Below, one piece after another: positions 47,736-54,013 of a stretch of DNA of 54,013 nucleotides. Position 1 is the stretch's first letter. Each line of letters begins with the position of its first letter. Below the pieces are notes generated by a model. The model ran no database searches. It worked only from the letters and a program-made list of their open reading frames with translations, and was not told the origin of the DNA. The stretch lies in contig NZ_JAGZ01000019.1 in NCBI RefSeq assembly GCF_000526915.1, positions 1 to 54,013 of the forward strand, given 5' to 3'. The position numbers and the translations under genes were made by a program. Origin of the DNA: Mycobacterium genavense ATCC 51234 (GTDB lineage Bacteria > Actinomycetota > Actinomycetes > Mycobacteriales > Mycobacteriaceae).

Positions 47736-48893
47736 CAATGCCTTGAGCGCGAATGTCTTTGACGGAAACCTGATCTCGGGCTGGTAGTCCGGCGGTACGT
47801 CGAATTCGGGGATCTGTTTCAGCCATTCCGCCACGATCACGGTCAGCTCGATGCGCGCCAGATGAGAGCCCAGGCAACGGTGCGGTCCACCACCGAATCC
47901 CCAGTGCCGGTGCACCTTTCCGTCCATCACTATGTCGTCGGTGGACACCGAGTCGGTGCCGTCGCGATTGATCGCCGCCATGCACAGCCGTACCGGAGTG
48001 CCCGGAGGTAGCGTCATACCGCCGATTTCGACGAACTCGGTGGTCGCCCGGGGAGCCACCGGCGCCGAGGGCTCCAGCCTGACGATCTCTTCGATGAAAA
48101 CCCTGATCTGCCTTGGGTTGTCGCGAAGCATCTCGCGCAGCTGCGGCCGGCGGGCCAACTCGTATAGGGCGTATCCGATCGCCGCCGTCACCGTGTCCAA
48201 CCCGGCCAGGATCAACAGGTGACTCATCCCCAGCAGTTCGAGATCGGTGAAATCGCCGTCACCCGTCATCACCTGGGACAGCATGTCGGTGCCCGGGTTC
48301 TGCCGGCGCTGGGCGACCACCTCGGCGAGGTAGTTGTACAACAGATGGCCCTTGTTGAGGTCCTCCTGGCTCAGGTAGGGATTGTCGGCGATGAGGGCGT
48401 CTTTCCAGCCGATCAGCAGGTCGCGATCTTCCAGCGGCAGGCCGTAGAGGTCGAGGAACACCTGAAAGGGATAGAGGCTGGCGAAATCCGCCATCGCCTC
48501 GCACTCGCCCTGGTCGGCGAACGCGGCGATCATCTCGGCGGCGTGAAGCTCGAGCACTGGCCGCGACTTGCTCAGCGCATGCGGACTGAAGTAGGGCTGC
48601 AGGATCTTTCGGTAGCGAGTGTGCTCGGGTGGGTCGAACGCCAACGGCACCACCGGCAACGGGTAGCCGGGCGGCTGCAACGCCAATCGCGACGAGAAAA
48701 CCTTCGGATTGCGCAGTGCGGCAAGCACGTCCTCGCGCCGCGTTATGTAGTAGAAGCCGTTCATGAACACCACCGGGCCGGCGTCCCGGAGCACCTTCCA
48801 TCCCACACCGCGATCCGCGGCCATGGGCAGGTTGGCGTATTCAAGCCGCGGTAGGTAGAAGTCGCCTGGCTGGTAATCGCCAGAGATGCTCAT
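47715..48893 (-). CDS. cyp143: Cytochrome P450 CYP143 family
   Basis: 392 aa from ATG 48893 (MSISGDYQPGDFYLPRLEYANLPM); the in-frame start at 48929 would add 12 residues. The sequence follows CYP143 closely: GVGWKVLRDAGPVVFMNGFYYITRREDVL, PPGYPLPVVPLAFDPPEHTRYR. The I-helix LAGLDTVTAAIGYAL lacks the usual acid-Thr pair of most P450s but is as in CYP143. The heme loop is FGGGPHRCLGSHLAR. It sits inside the ESX-5 locus and is divergent from its ferredoxin gene at 49075. Physiological substrate unknown. Intact. Confidence 0.9.
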   Translation of the reverse strand: MSISGDYQPGDFYLPRLEYANLPMAADRGVGWKVLRDAGPVVFMNGFYYITRREDVLAALRNPKVFSSRLALQPPGYPLPVVPLAFDPPEHTRYRKILQPYFSPHALSKSRPVLELHAAEMIAAFADQGECEAMADFASLYPFQVFLDLYGLPLEDRDLLIGWKDALIADNPYLSQEDLNKGHLLYNYLAEVVAQRRQNPGTDMLSQVMTGDGDFTDLELLGMSHLLILAGLDTVTAAIGYALYELARRPQLREMLRDNPRQIRVFIEEIVRLEPSAPVAPRATTEFVEIGGMTLPPGTPVRLCMAAINRDGTDSVSTDDIVMDGKVHRHWGFGGGPHRCLGSHLARIELTVIVAEWLKQIPEFDVPPDYQPEIRFPSKTFALKALPLSWER

Positions 48894-49074
48894 GCGCTCT
48901 ATCTCCGCCTGTCGTCCGCGTCCCGTCACAGGATTTCCGGTGGCACATCAATATCGCACGTGTGTCCCACATGCTCCAATCCGGCTGGTGGACCGTGGAA
49001 CTGGCCGACTGCGCGTCGAACGATCTTCTAGAATTCGGAGCTACCATTCGTCAGGCATCGGGGGAGGGAACCTT

Positions 49075-49269
49075 GTGAGGGTTCGTCTCGAGAAGTCGAA
49101 GTGCGTCGGCCACGCCCAGTGCTACGCCGTCGATCCGAAGTTGTTCCCCATCGACGAGTCGGGCTATTCGATCCTCGAAGAACACGAGGTGCGCCCCGAG
49201 GACGCGGAACTGACCCGCGACGGGGTGGCCTCGTGTCCGGAAATGGCGCTCGTCCTCGACGAGGACTGA
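49075..49269 (+). CDS. Small ferredoxin, probably [3Fe-4S] (Rv1786-type)
   Basis: 64 aa from GTG 49075 (VRVRLEKSKCVGHAQCYAVDP) after GGGGAGGG. Cluster ligands are C-x5-C (CVGHAQC) and Cys-Pro (SCPEMALVLDED). It is divergent from cyp143 with about 180 bp between starts, and is the likely electron donor of that P450. Matches the Rv1786 position in the ESX-5 locus. Confidence 0.9.
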   Translation: MRVRLEKSKCVGHAQCYAVDPKLFPIDESGYSILEEHEVRPEDAELTRDGVASCPEMALVLDED

Positions 49270-49314
49270 CGCCGTGGGTGGCGACCGACCCGAAACGGGC
49301 TGGCGAACCAAGGG

Positions 49315-49398
49315 TGAACAACCGGTCGCCATAGATGAACTCCAGTTGGCCGGGAATGAACAATGGTTGGCCTGGTGTGAATAGTTGGCTTCGCCGGT
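49315..49398. repeat. 21-bp periodic repeats upstream of the PPE25-like gene
   Basis: Units start at 49315, 49336, 49357 and 49378, each with TGAA(C/T) at the first position and a TTGGCCGG-like core. Period is exactly 21 bp. Units are diverged (about 55-70 percent identical), with consensus TGAACAnnnnTTGnCCGG. A weaker unit may precede at 49291. Related units with the same period lie on the other side of the PPE gene at 51001-51063. On the minus strand the array would encode a 7-residue repeat (LFxPGQP), but no start or gene context supports translation. Confidence 0.65.
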
Positions 49399-49748
49399 CG
49401 GTGGCACGGGCATCAGCCATTAGTGTCTTCCTCGAGCGGCAGTTCAGCCCAAGTGAGCTGTCGCTCGGTTGCTGATAGCGGGGGTAATCAAGGCGGGATG
49501 GGCATGACGTTCCTGAACAATCGTCGGTGGAACCATGGTGGTACATCACCATGCCGAAGTGGGCGAACGGATGCACCGGGTCCTGGCGGATTGCTCGCTC
49601 TTTGAGTTTGCTGACCTGTGGACGCGACTGGATGGCGACGAGTCGGCGGTCCGCAGGTAGCAGGCGCTTAGGCGGCCACTGATGGTTACAGGTTCTTACG
49701 CGATAGCCGAGATTGCCAGCGCAATCACGGCCAATTGAGGAGGACACG
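49399..49748. other. Intergenic region before the PPE gene
   Basis: 350 bp with no supported gene. A minus-strand open frame exists across it (with HPFAHFGMVMYHHG), but it has no recognisable family, start or ribosome site and may be decayed mobile-element or coding debris. The PPE ribosome site is GAGGAGG at 49737-49743. Confidence 0.4.
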
Positions 49749-50975
49749 GTGTTGGACTTCGGAGCGTTACCGCCCGAAATCAATTCCGATCGCATCTACG
49801 CGGGCCCGGGATCGGGGCCGATGATGGCCGCGGCCGCAGGCTGGGACGCGCTTTCGGCAGAGTTGGCCCTGGCCGCCAGTGGGTACAACTCGGTGGTGTC
49901 CGAGCTGACCAGCGGACCGTGGTTGGGGCCGGTATCGCAGCGGATGCTGGCCGCGGTCGTGCCGTACATGACCTGGCTCAGCACCATGGCTGTCGACACC
50001 GAGCAGACCGCGACGCAGGCCCGGGGAGCCGCCGCCGCGTTCGAGGCGGCGTTCATGGCGACCGTGCCCCCGCCGGTGATCGCGGCCAACCGCTTGCAGT
50101 TGGCGACTCTGGTCGCCACCGACTTCTTCGGCCAGAACCTGCCGGCGATTGCGGCCACCGAAGCCGAGTACGCGGAAATGTGGGCCCAAGACGCCGCTAC
50201 CATGTACGCCTACGCGGCCGCATCGGCGATCGAGACCGAGGTGCCCCCGATTACGTCGTCGCCGCAGACCACCAACCCCGACGGAACGGTGAACCAGGCG
50301 CAGGCGGTGGCAAAAGCCGCCTCCGAGCCGGCCAGTCAAACCGGGCAGACCGCGACGAACGCCGGCACGCAGATGGCGTCCAACAGCACGGTGCCGCAGT
50401 TGCTGCAACAAGTGTCGGTCAATGCGGCAAACGACCCGTCCGCCGCGCAGGATCCGCCGTGGTGGTCGGGGTGGCTCACCATCCCCACTCCGGACAACCC
50501 GATGGGATTGCACCCGAGCTTCTTCAACACGTTGCGGCAAGGCCTGCAGGCCTACTTCGGCGTGGGTCTCGCCGCCTTCGGTTACCAGATCGTTCAGCAG
50601 CTGACCTTCGGTGCCGGTACCACGGCCGGTGGTAGTGGTGCCTGGTATCCGACGCCGCAGTTCGCCGGCCTGGCCGCCCTCGGTGGTGGCCACCCCGGCG
50701 GCATCGCGGCCACCGCGCACCTGTCCTCCTCGATCAAGGTCGGCGGCCTGTCGGTCCCCAACACCTGGGCCAACGCCGCACCCGCCGCCGTGGATGAACC
50801 CGTCGTCCACGTCACCACCGTCAACTACGTCACCAGCGCCGCCGGACCCACCAACAACGGCATCCTCCAGGGCATGCCCATGACCGGCAGCGGGCGACGC
50901 GCCGCCGCCGGCGGCTTCACCCATAAATACGGCTTCAAACGCAGCGTGCTTATCCGACCTCCGTCGGCAGGGTAG
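49749..50975 (+). CDS. PPE25: PPE family protein, PPE-SVP subfamily (PPE25-like)
   Basis: 408 aa from GTG 49749 (VLDFGALPPEINSDRIYAGPGSGPM) after GAGGAGGACAC. The PPE domain has the Pro-Pro-Glu at residues 8-10 and WLGP of the WxG-type turn (GPWLGPVSQRM). The first 180 residues are the conserved helical PPE fold that pairs with a PE partner and binds the EspG5 chaperone. The C-terminal part carries GGLSVPNTW, the SVP subfamily motif, and ends HKYGFKRSVLIRPPSAG. ESX-5 substrates of this group are surface or secreted immunomodulatory proteins. By position and sequence it corresponds to PPE25. Intact. Confidence 0.85.
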   Translation: MLDFGALPPEINSDRIYAGPGSGPMMAAAAGWDALSAELALAASGYNSVVSELTSGPWLGPVSQRMLAAVVPYMTWLSTMAVDTEQTATQARGAAAAFEAAFMATVPPPVIAANRLQLATLVATDFFGQNLPAIAATEAEYAEMWAQDAATMYAYAAASAIETEVPPITSSPQTTNPDGTVNQAQAVAKAASEPASQTGQTATNAGTQMASNSTVPQLLQQVSVNAANDPSAAQDPPWWSGWLTIPTPDNPMGLHPSFFNTLRQGLQAYFGVGLAAFGYQIVQQLTFGAGTTAGGSGAWYPTPQFAGLAALGGGHPGGIAATAHLSSSIKVGGLSVPNTWANAAPAAVDEPVVHVTTVNYVTSAAGPTNNGILQGMPMTGSGRRAAAGGFTHKYGFKRSVLIRPPSAG

Positions 50976-51000
50976 GGGCGACGTGGAATTGGAATCTCGA

Positions 51001-51063
51001 AGAACAGAAGTGTCTGCCAGATGAACAGAGATTGTCCGGATCTGAACAGTTCGTAGGGGCAGG
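51001..51063. repeat. 21-bp periodic repeats downstream of the PPE25-like gene
   Basis: Units begin at 51001 (AGAACAG), 51022 (TGAACAG) and 51043 (TGAACAG), exactly 21 bp apart. The middle unit has ATTGTCCGG at the same place as the TTGGCC core of the array at 49315-49398. This array begins 25 bp after the PPE stop and lies about 85 bp upstream of the PE gene. Confidence 0.65.
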
Positions 51064-51148
51064 GCAAGCCCAACTACGAGCGAACTAACGTCATCATCGA
51101 GAAAACCCGCCGGTGTTCGCACCGGACGGCTACTGAGGAGGGAATCAC

Positions 51149-51448
51149 ATGTCGTTTGTGACAACGCAGCCAGAGGCGTTGGCGGCGGCGGCGAGCACGT
51201 TGCAGGGGATCGGTTCGGCGCTGACCGCCCAGAATGCTGCGGCCGCGGCCCCGACAACGGGTGTGGTACCGGCCGCTGCCGACGAGGTGTCGGCGCTGAC
51301 CGCGGCGCAGTTCGCCGCACACGCGCAGATGTATCAGGCGGTCAGCGCCCAGGCAACGGCGATTCACGAGCAGTTCGTCAACACCTTGAGCATGAGCGCG
51401 GGGTCGTATGCGCTGACAGAGGCGGCCAACGCGGCCGCGGCGGGCTAA
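51149..51448 (+). CDS. PE18: PE family protein (PE18-like)
   Basis: 99 aa from ATG 51149 (MSFVTTQPEALAAAASTLQGIGSAL) with GAGGAGGG upstream. Pro-Glu at residues 8-9. It is made of the PE helical hairpin alone, with the YxxxE-type secretion signal region YALTEAANAAAAG at the C terminus. It would pair with the PPE that starts 11 bp downstream, forming a four-helix heterodimer exported by ESX-5. Nearly identical in its first 90 residues to the PE at 53102. Confidence 0.9.
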   Translation: MSFVTTQPEALAAAASTLQGIGSALTAQNAAAAAPTTGVVPAAADEVSALTAAQFAAHAQMYQAVSAQATAIHEQFVNTLSMSAGSYALTEAANAAAAG

Positions 51449-51458
51449 GGGGATCACG

Positions 51459-52676
51459 ATGATTGATTTTGGGGCGCTCCCTCCTGAAGTGAATTCCGCC
51501 CGGATATACGCCGGTGCGGGTTCGACGTCGATGACGACGGCGGCTTCGGCCTGGCGTTCGCTCGCCGCCGAGCTGAATTCGGCCGCACAGGACTACGACA
51601 ACGTGATCACTCAGCTGTCCAGAGAGCAATGGCTGGGACCGGCCTCGGCGAAGGCAGTCCAAGCCCTGGCTTCGTATGTGGCGTGGGTGAAAACCACTGC
51701 GGCCCAGGCCGAACACGCGGCCCAGCAGCTGTCCTCGGCGTCGGCCGCGTTCGAGTCCGCCCTTTCCTTGGTGGTCCCGCCGCCGGTGGTCGCCCAAAAT
51801 CGCATCTTGCTGGCCCAGGCGATGGCCAGCAACGTCCTGGGCCAAAACAGCGGGCTGATCGCTCAGCTCGAGTCGCAATACGGCCAAATGTGGGCCCAGG
51901 ACGCCACCACGATGTACAACTACGCGGCTCAGTCGGCCTCGGCGACCAAGGTGACCCCGTTCAAGCCGCCACCCCAGGTCACCGACCCGTCCGGCCAGGC
52001 CAAGCAGGGTGAAGCGACCTCGGCGGCGTCGGGCACCGCGGCGGGCAACGCCGCGAGCACCACAGCGAGCGCGATCCAGCAGACACCCAGCACGCTGCAG
52101 TCCGCGGCGACGCCCGCGGCCGCCGCGCGACCCACCGACCTGTTCAGCGAACTGTGGTTCCTGCTGACCGGGCAGACCACGTTGCCCAGCAGTTTCGCCG
52201 CGTTCGTCGACGGCCTGAGCCCGTACGTCGGTTTCGCCTATAACACCGAGGGTCTGCCGTACTTCTCGGTCGGTATGGGTAACAGCGGTGTGCAGATCGC
52301 CAAAAGTACCGGGGGTATCGGGGGTGCGGCCGCCCGCGCGGCGTCGGCGGCGCCCAAGGGGTTGGCCGGTCTGGGCGGCATGCTCGGCGGCGGTGCTTCG
52401 CATACGGCGCCGGCGGTGGTCGCGGGTCTGGGCAACGCGGCCTCGGTCGGGCGGCTCTCGGTGCCGGCGGTCTGGTCCGGGGCGGCTCCCGCGGTCAGCC
52501 ACGCCACCGCCGTACCCGTCAGCGCGATCACCGCGGCCCCCGAGGCCGCCGGTTCGGGCAACCTGCTCGGCGGCATGCCCCTGGCCGGCATGGGCGGCGC
52601 CCACGGAGTGGGCGCCGCCGGCCCCCGCTACGGCTTCAAGCCCACCGTCATGGCCCGCCCGCCCTTCGCCGGCTGA
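51459..52676 (+). CDS. PPE26: PPE family protein, PPE-SVP subfamily (PPE26-like)
   Basis: 405 aa from ATG 51459 (MIDFGALPPEVNSARIYAGAGSTSM), 11 bp after the PE stop. PPE at residues 9-11, the helical PPE domain to about 180 including EQWLGPASAKAV, then TEGLPYFSVGMGNSG and LGGMLGGG. The SVP motif is GRLSVPAVW, and the C-terminal YGFKPTVMARPPFAG is shared with PPE26/25. Its PE partner is most likely PE18. Intact ESX-5 substrate. Confidence 0.88.
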   Translation: MIDFGALPPEVNSARIYAGAGSTSMTTAASAWRSLAAELNSAAQDYDNVITQLSREQWLGPASAKAVQALASYVAWVKTTAAQAEHAAQQLSSASAAFESALSLVVPPPVVAQNRILLAQAMASNVLGQNSGLIAQLESQYGQMWAQDATTMYNYAAQSASATKVTPFKPPPQVTDPSGQAKQGEATSAASGTAAGNAASTTASAIQQTPSTLQSAATPAAAARPTDLFSELWFLLTGQTTLPSSFAAFVDGLSPYVGFAYNTEGLPYFSVGMGNSGVQIAKSTGGIGGAAARAASAAPKGLAGLGGMLGGGASHTAPAVVAGLGNAASVGRLSVPAVWSGAAPAVSHATAVPVSAITAAPEAAGSGNLLGGMPLAGMGGAHGVGAAGPRYGFKPTVMARPPFAG

Positions 52677-53101
52677 CCCGATGCCGGTAGTTACTGAACG
52701 GCGATTGCGGTGACCCGCACAGGCGCACAGTTGCCGGCCGACATGCGGCGAAACGCGTCCGTGCACCACGCGGGAATGCCACTGTCCGTTAGCCATGCCG
52801 CCGCGGTCCGGACGAGTTACCGGCGACAAGATTTTATTCCTGCGCCTGTCGAGGCGGGCCGCGGCAACGCCCCTGCCAGCAGGCTTTCGACAACGATGGA
52901 GGTCAAACCACGCCAGCCCGGTGATTTCGCAGCTCAGGGCCCCCAAACGAGGCCCAACGCTGTTACTGTGTCGTTGCCAAAAGTGAATTCGTCGTACCGT
53001 TCCGTGAACAATTGCGAACGGGCGGTCCACGGATCAGGCTTTACCGAACACGGTCATCTACTCTCATCGGAGAGTTTGGGGATTATGGAGGAGGAAACAA
53101 C
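52677..53101. other. Intergenic region between PPE26-like and PE19-like genes
   Basis: 425 bp without a supported gene. M. tuberculosis has a PPE gene (PPE27) before PE19 at this place; no PPE-domain remnant is recognisable here. GGAGGAGG at 53087-53094 is the ribosome site of the next PE. Confidence 0.45.
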
Positions 53102-53401
53102 ATGTCGTTCGTGACCACACAGCCGGAAGCTTTGGCCGCGGCAGCCGCCACCCTCAGTGGGATCGGATCTGCTCTCAGCGCCCAAAACGCGGCTGCGGCG
53201 GCCCCGACGACCGGGGTCGTGCCGGCCGCTGCCGACGAAGTGTCGGCGCTCACCGCGGCGCAGTTCGCCGCTCACGCGCAGATGTACCAGGTCGTCAGCG
53301 CCCAGGCGATGGCGATTCACGAGGAGTTCGTGAAGACGCTGGCCATGAGCTCGGGCTCTTACGCCGCCACCGAAGCAGCCAACGCGGCCGCTGCCGGCTG
53401 A
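53102..53401 (+). CDS. PE19: PE family protein (PE19-like)
   Basis: 99 aa from ATG 53102 (MSFVTTQPEALAAAAATLSGIGSAL) directly after GGAGGAGGAAACA. Pro-Glu at residues 8-9; the C-terminal signal region is YAATEAANAAAAG. It differs from the PE at 51149 at about 15 residues, so the two are recent paralogues. No PPE follows; the next gene is an Esx, as for PE19 in M. tuberculosis. Confidence 0.88.
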   Translation: MSFVTTQPEALAAAAATLSGIGSALSAQNAAAAAPTTGVVPAAADEVSALTAAQFAAHAQMYQVVSAQAMAIHEEFVKTLAMSSGSYAATEAANAAAAG

Positions 53402-53608
53402 CGGTTGCTTCCTTTGAGGCTAAGGACACTTACATCGAGGTGGGTCACGCCAGCCGCCCAGCGGTCGGGCAATCCGTCTCGCGAGTAGACGGGCCGGTGG
53501 GTGCTGGTCAGGAGGGGGATCATCCTTAGGTGTTCGGTTCGGCAGTTGCGTTTCCGCTGTAACTGTTCCGACCCATCCGCTGTCCAACACAACAAAATCT
53601 CGAGTCGC

Positions 53609-53635
53609 AAGAATTAAGAATTAAGATTAAGAATT
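53609..53635 (+). repeat. AAGAATT heptamer tandem repeat next to the esx ribosome site
   Basis: Units AAGAATT (53609), AAGAATT (53616), AAGATT (53623, one base short) and AAGAATT (53629), then AAGGAGAAAGG as ribosome site before ATG 53651. Purine/AT-rich, hence an open leader. The copy number could change by slippage and alter the leader length. Confidence 0.8.
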
Positions 53636-53650
53636 AAGGAGAAAGGCAAC

Positions 53651-53947
53651 ATGGCAACACGTTTTATGACCGACCCGCACGCGATGCGTGCGATGGCGGG
53701 CCGTTTTGAGATGCACGCGCAGACGGTGTCGGATGAGGCTCGCAAGATGTGGGCGTCGTCGATGAACATCGCCGGTGCGGGCTGGAGTGGTCAGGCCCAG
53801 GCGACCTCGTACGACACGATGGGTCAGATGAACCAGGCGTTCAACAACATTGTCAACATGCTCCACGGCGTGCGGGACGGACTGATCCGTGACGCCAACA
53901 ACTACGAGACGCAAGAGCAGGCCTCGCAGCAGGCCCTCAGCCACTAA
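53651..53947 (+). CDS. esxM: WXG100 protein, EsxM-like
   Basis: 98 aa from ATG 53651 (MATRFMTDPHAMRAMAGRFEMHAQTV). The WxG turn is WSG at residues about 45-47 (GAGWSGQAQATSYDTM), between two helices. The C-terminal secretion signal is YETQEQ (Y-x3-[DE]-like). It belongs to the QILSS/EsxM group and forms a 1:1 complex with the EsxN-type protein encoded next. Secreted by ESX-5. Strong ribosome site AAGGAGAAAGG. Confidence 0.9.
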   Translation: MATRFMTDPHAMRAMAGRFEMHAQTVSDEARKMWASSMNIAGAGWSGQAQATSYDTMGQMNQAFNNIVNMLHGVRDGLIRDANNYETQEQASQQALSH

Positions 53948-53997
53948 CCGCGAAAACCACTGGTTTCCAAAACTTTCAACTCAGAAGGACATAGACA

Positions 53998-54013
53998 ATG
54001 TCGATCAATTACC
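53998..54013 (+). CDS. esxN: Start of an EsxN-like gene, cut by the window end
   Basis: ATG 53998 opens MSINY, fitting the conserved (M)[TS]INYQF start of the EsxN/Mtb9.9 family. AGAAGGACA lies upstream as ribosome site and the gene is 50 bp downstream of the EsxM-like stop. Only five codons are visible. Confidence 0.75.

Noticed and set aside
49399..49748. Insertion-sequence remnant upstream of the PPE gene
   Set aside because: A minus-strand open frame exists, but no transposase motif, inverted repeats or target duplication could be identified.
1..54013. CRISPR arrays, rRNA or tRNA genes, phage integration sites
   Set aside because: No regularly spaced direct repeats of CRISPR size, no tRNA cloverleaf or rRNA sequence noticed by eye; a tRNA search program would be needed to exclude them fully.

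Overview
The window comes from a slow-growing Mycobacterium. It is GC-rich and has GTG starts, 13E12-type HNH genes, many FadD/FadE genes, cutinase, WS/DGAT and PE/PPE genes. It also holds the first part of an ESX-5 (type VII secretion) locus, a system confined to slow growers. The gene order malQ - eccB5 - eccC5 - cyp143 - ferredoxin - PPE - PE - PPE - PE - esx - esx matches the M. tuberculosis Rv1781c-Rv1793 region, without a PPE27 equivalent. About twenty genes are broken by in-frame stops, 1-bp indels, short tandem duplications or internal deletions. This suggests a lineage in reductive evolution (a decaying M. avium- or M. simiae-type host-restricted species would fit), but the species cannot be fixed from the sequence alone.

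Region 1 (1-1.5 kb): a dead 13E12/HNH gene under a perfect mycobacterial LexA box. Region 2 (1.5-18.8 kb): a catabolic cluster for a lipid or steroid-like acid. It has two acyl-CoA synthetases, four acyl-CoA dehydrogenases in overlapping series, a two-domain type III CoA-transferase, an SDR, F420/FMN monooxygenases, a KshA-like Rieske oxygenase, two P450s with two small ferredoxins, and GntR and TetR regulators. Most synthetase, dehydrogenase, transferase and P450 genes are disrupted. The regulators, ferredoxins, Rieske oxygenase, LLM and SDR are still open.

Region 3 (18.8-41.6 kb): mixed functions. These include two methyltransferases, a HAD phosphatase, an orphan NarL-type histidine kinase, small secreted proteins, a MacB-like ABC exporter with a broken permease and intact ATPase, a broken WS/DGAT, a YbjQ-like tandem protein (broken), a DUF5073-type protein, cutinase, TetR regulators, a broken amidohydrolase and a broken FadD. 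At its right end two deletions have truncated neighbouring genes. One cut a methyltransferase and a DUF4407-like membrane protein 3' end to 3' end. The other joined the 5' half of malQ to the tail of a SnoaL-like gene.

Region 4 (42.0-54.0 kb): the ESX-5 locus, where every gene is intact. eccB5 and eccC5 encode the membrane base and the ATPase of the secretion machine. cyp143 and its ferredoxin sit in the locus. PPE25-, PE18-, PPE26- and PE19-like proteins and the EsxM/EsxN-like WXG100 pair are substrates. The switch from decay to full preservation at about 41.6-42.0 kb is the clearest large-scale pattern here. The most unusual unexplained structure is a set of 21-bp-periodic repeats (consensus TGAACAnnnnTTGnCCGG) on both sides of the PPE25-like gene.
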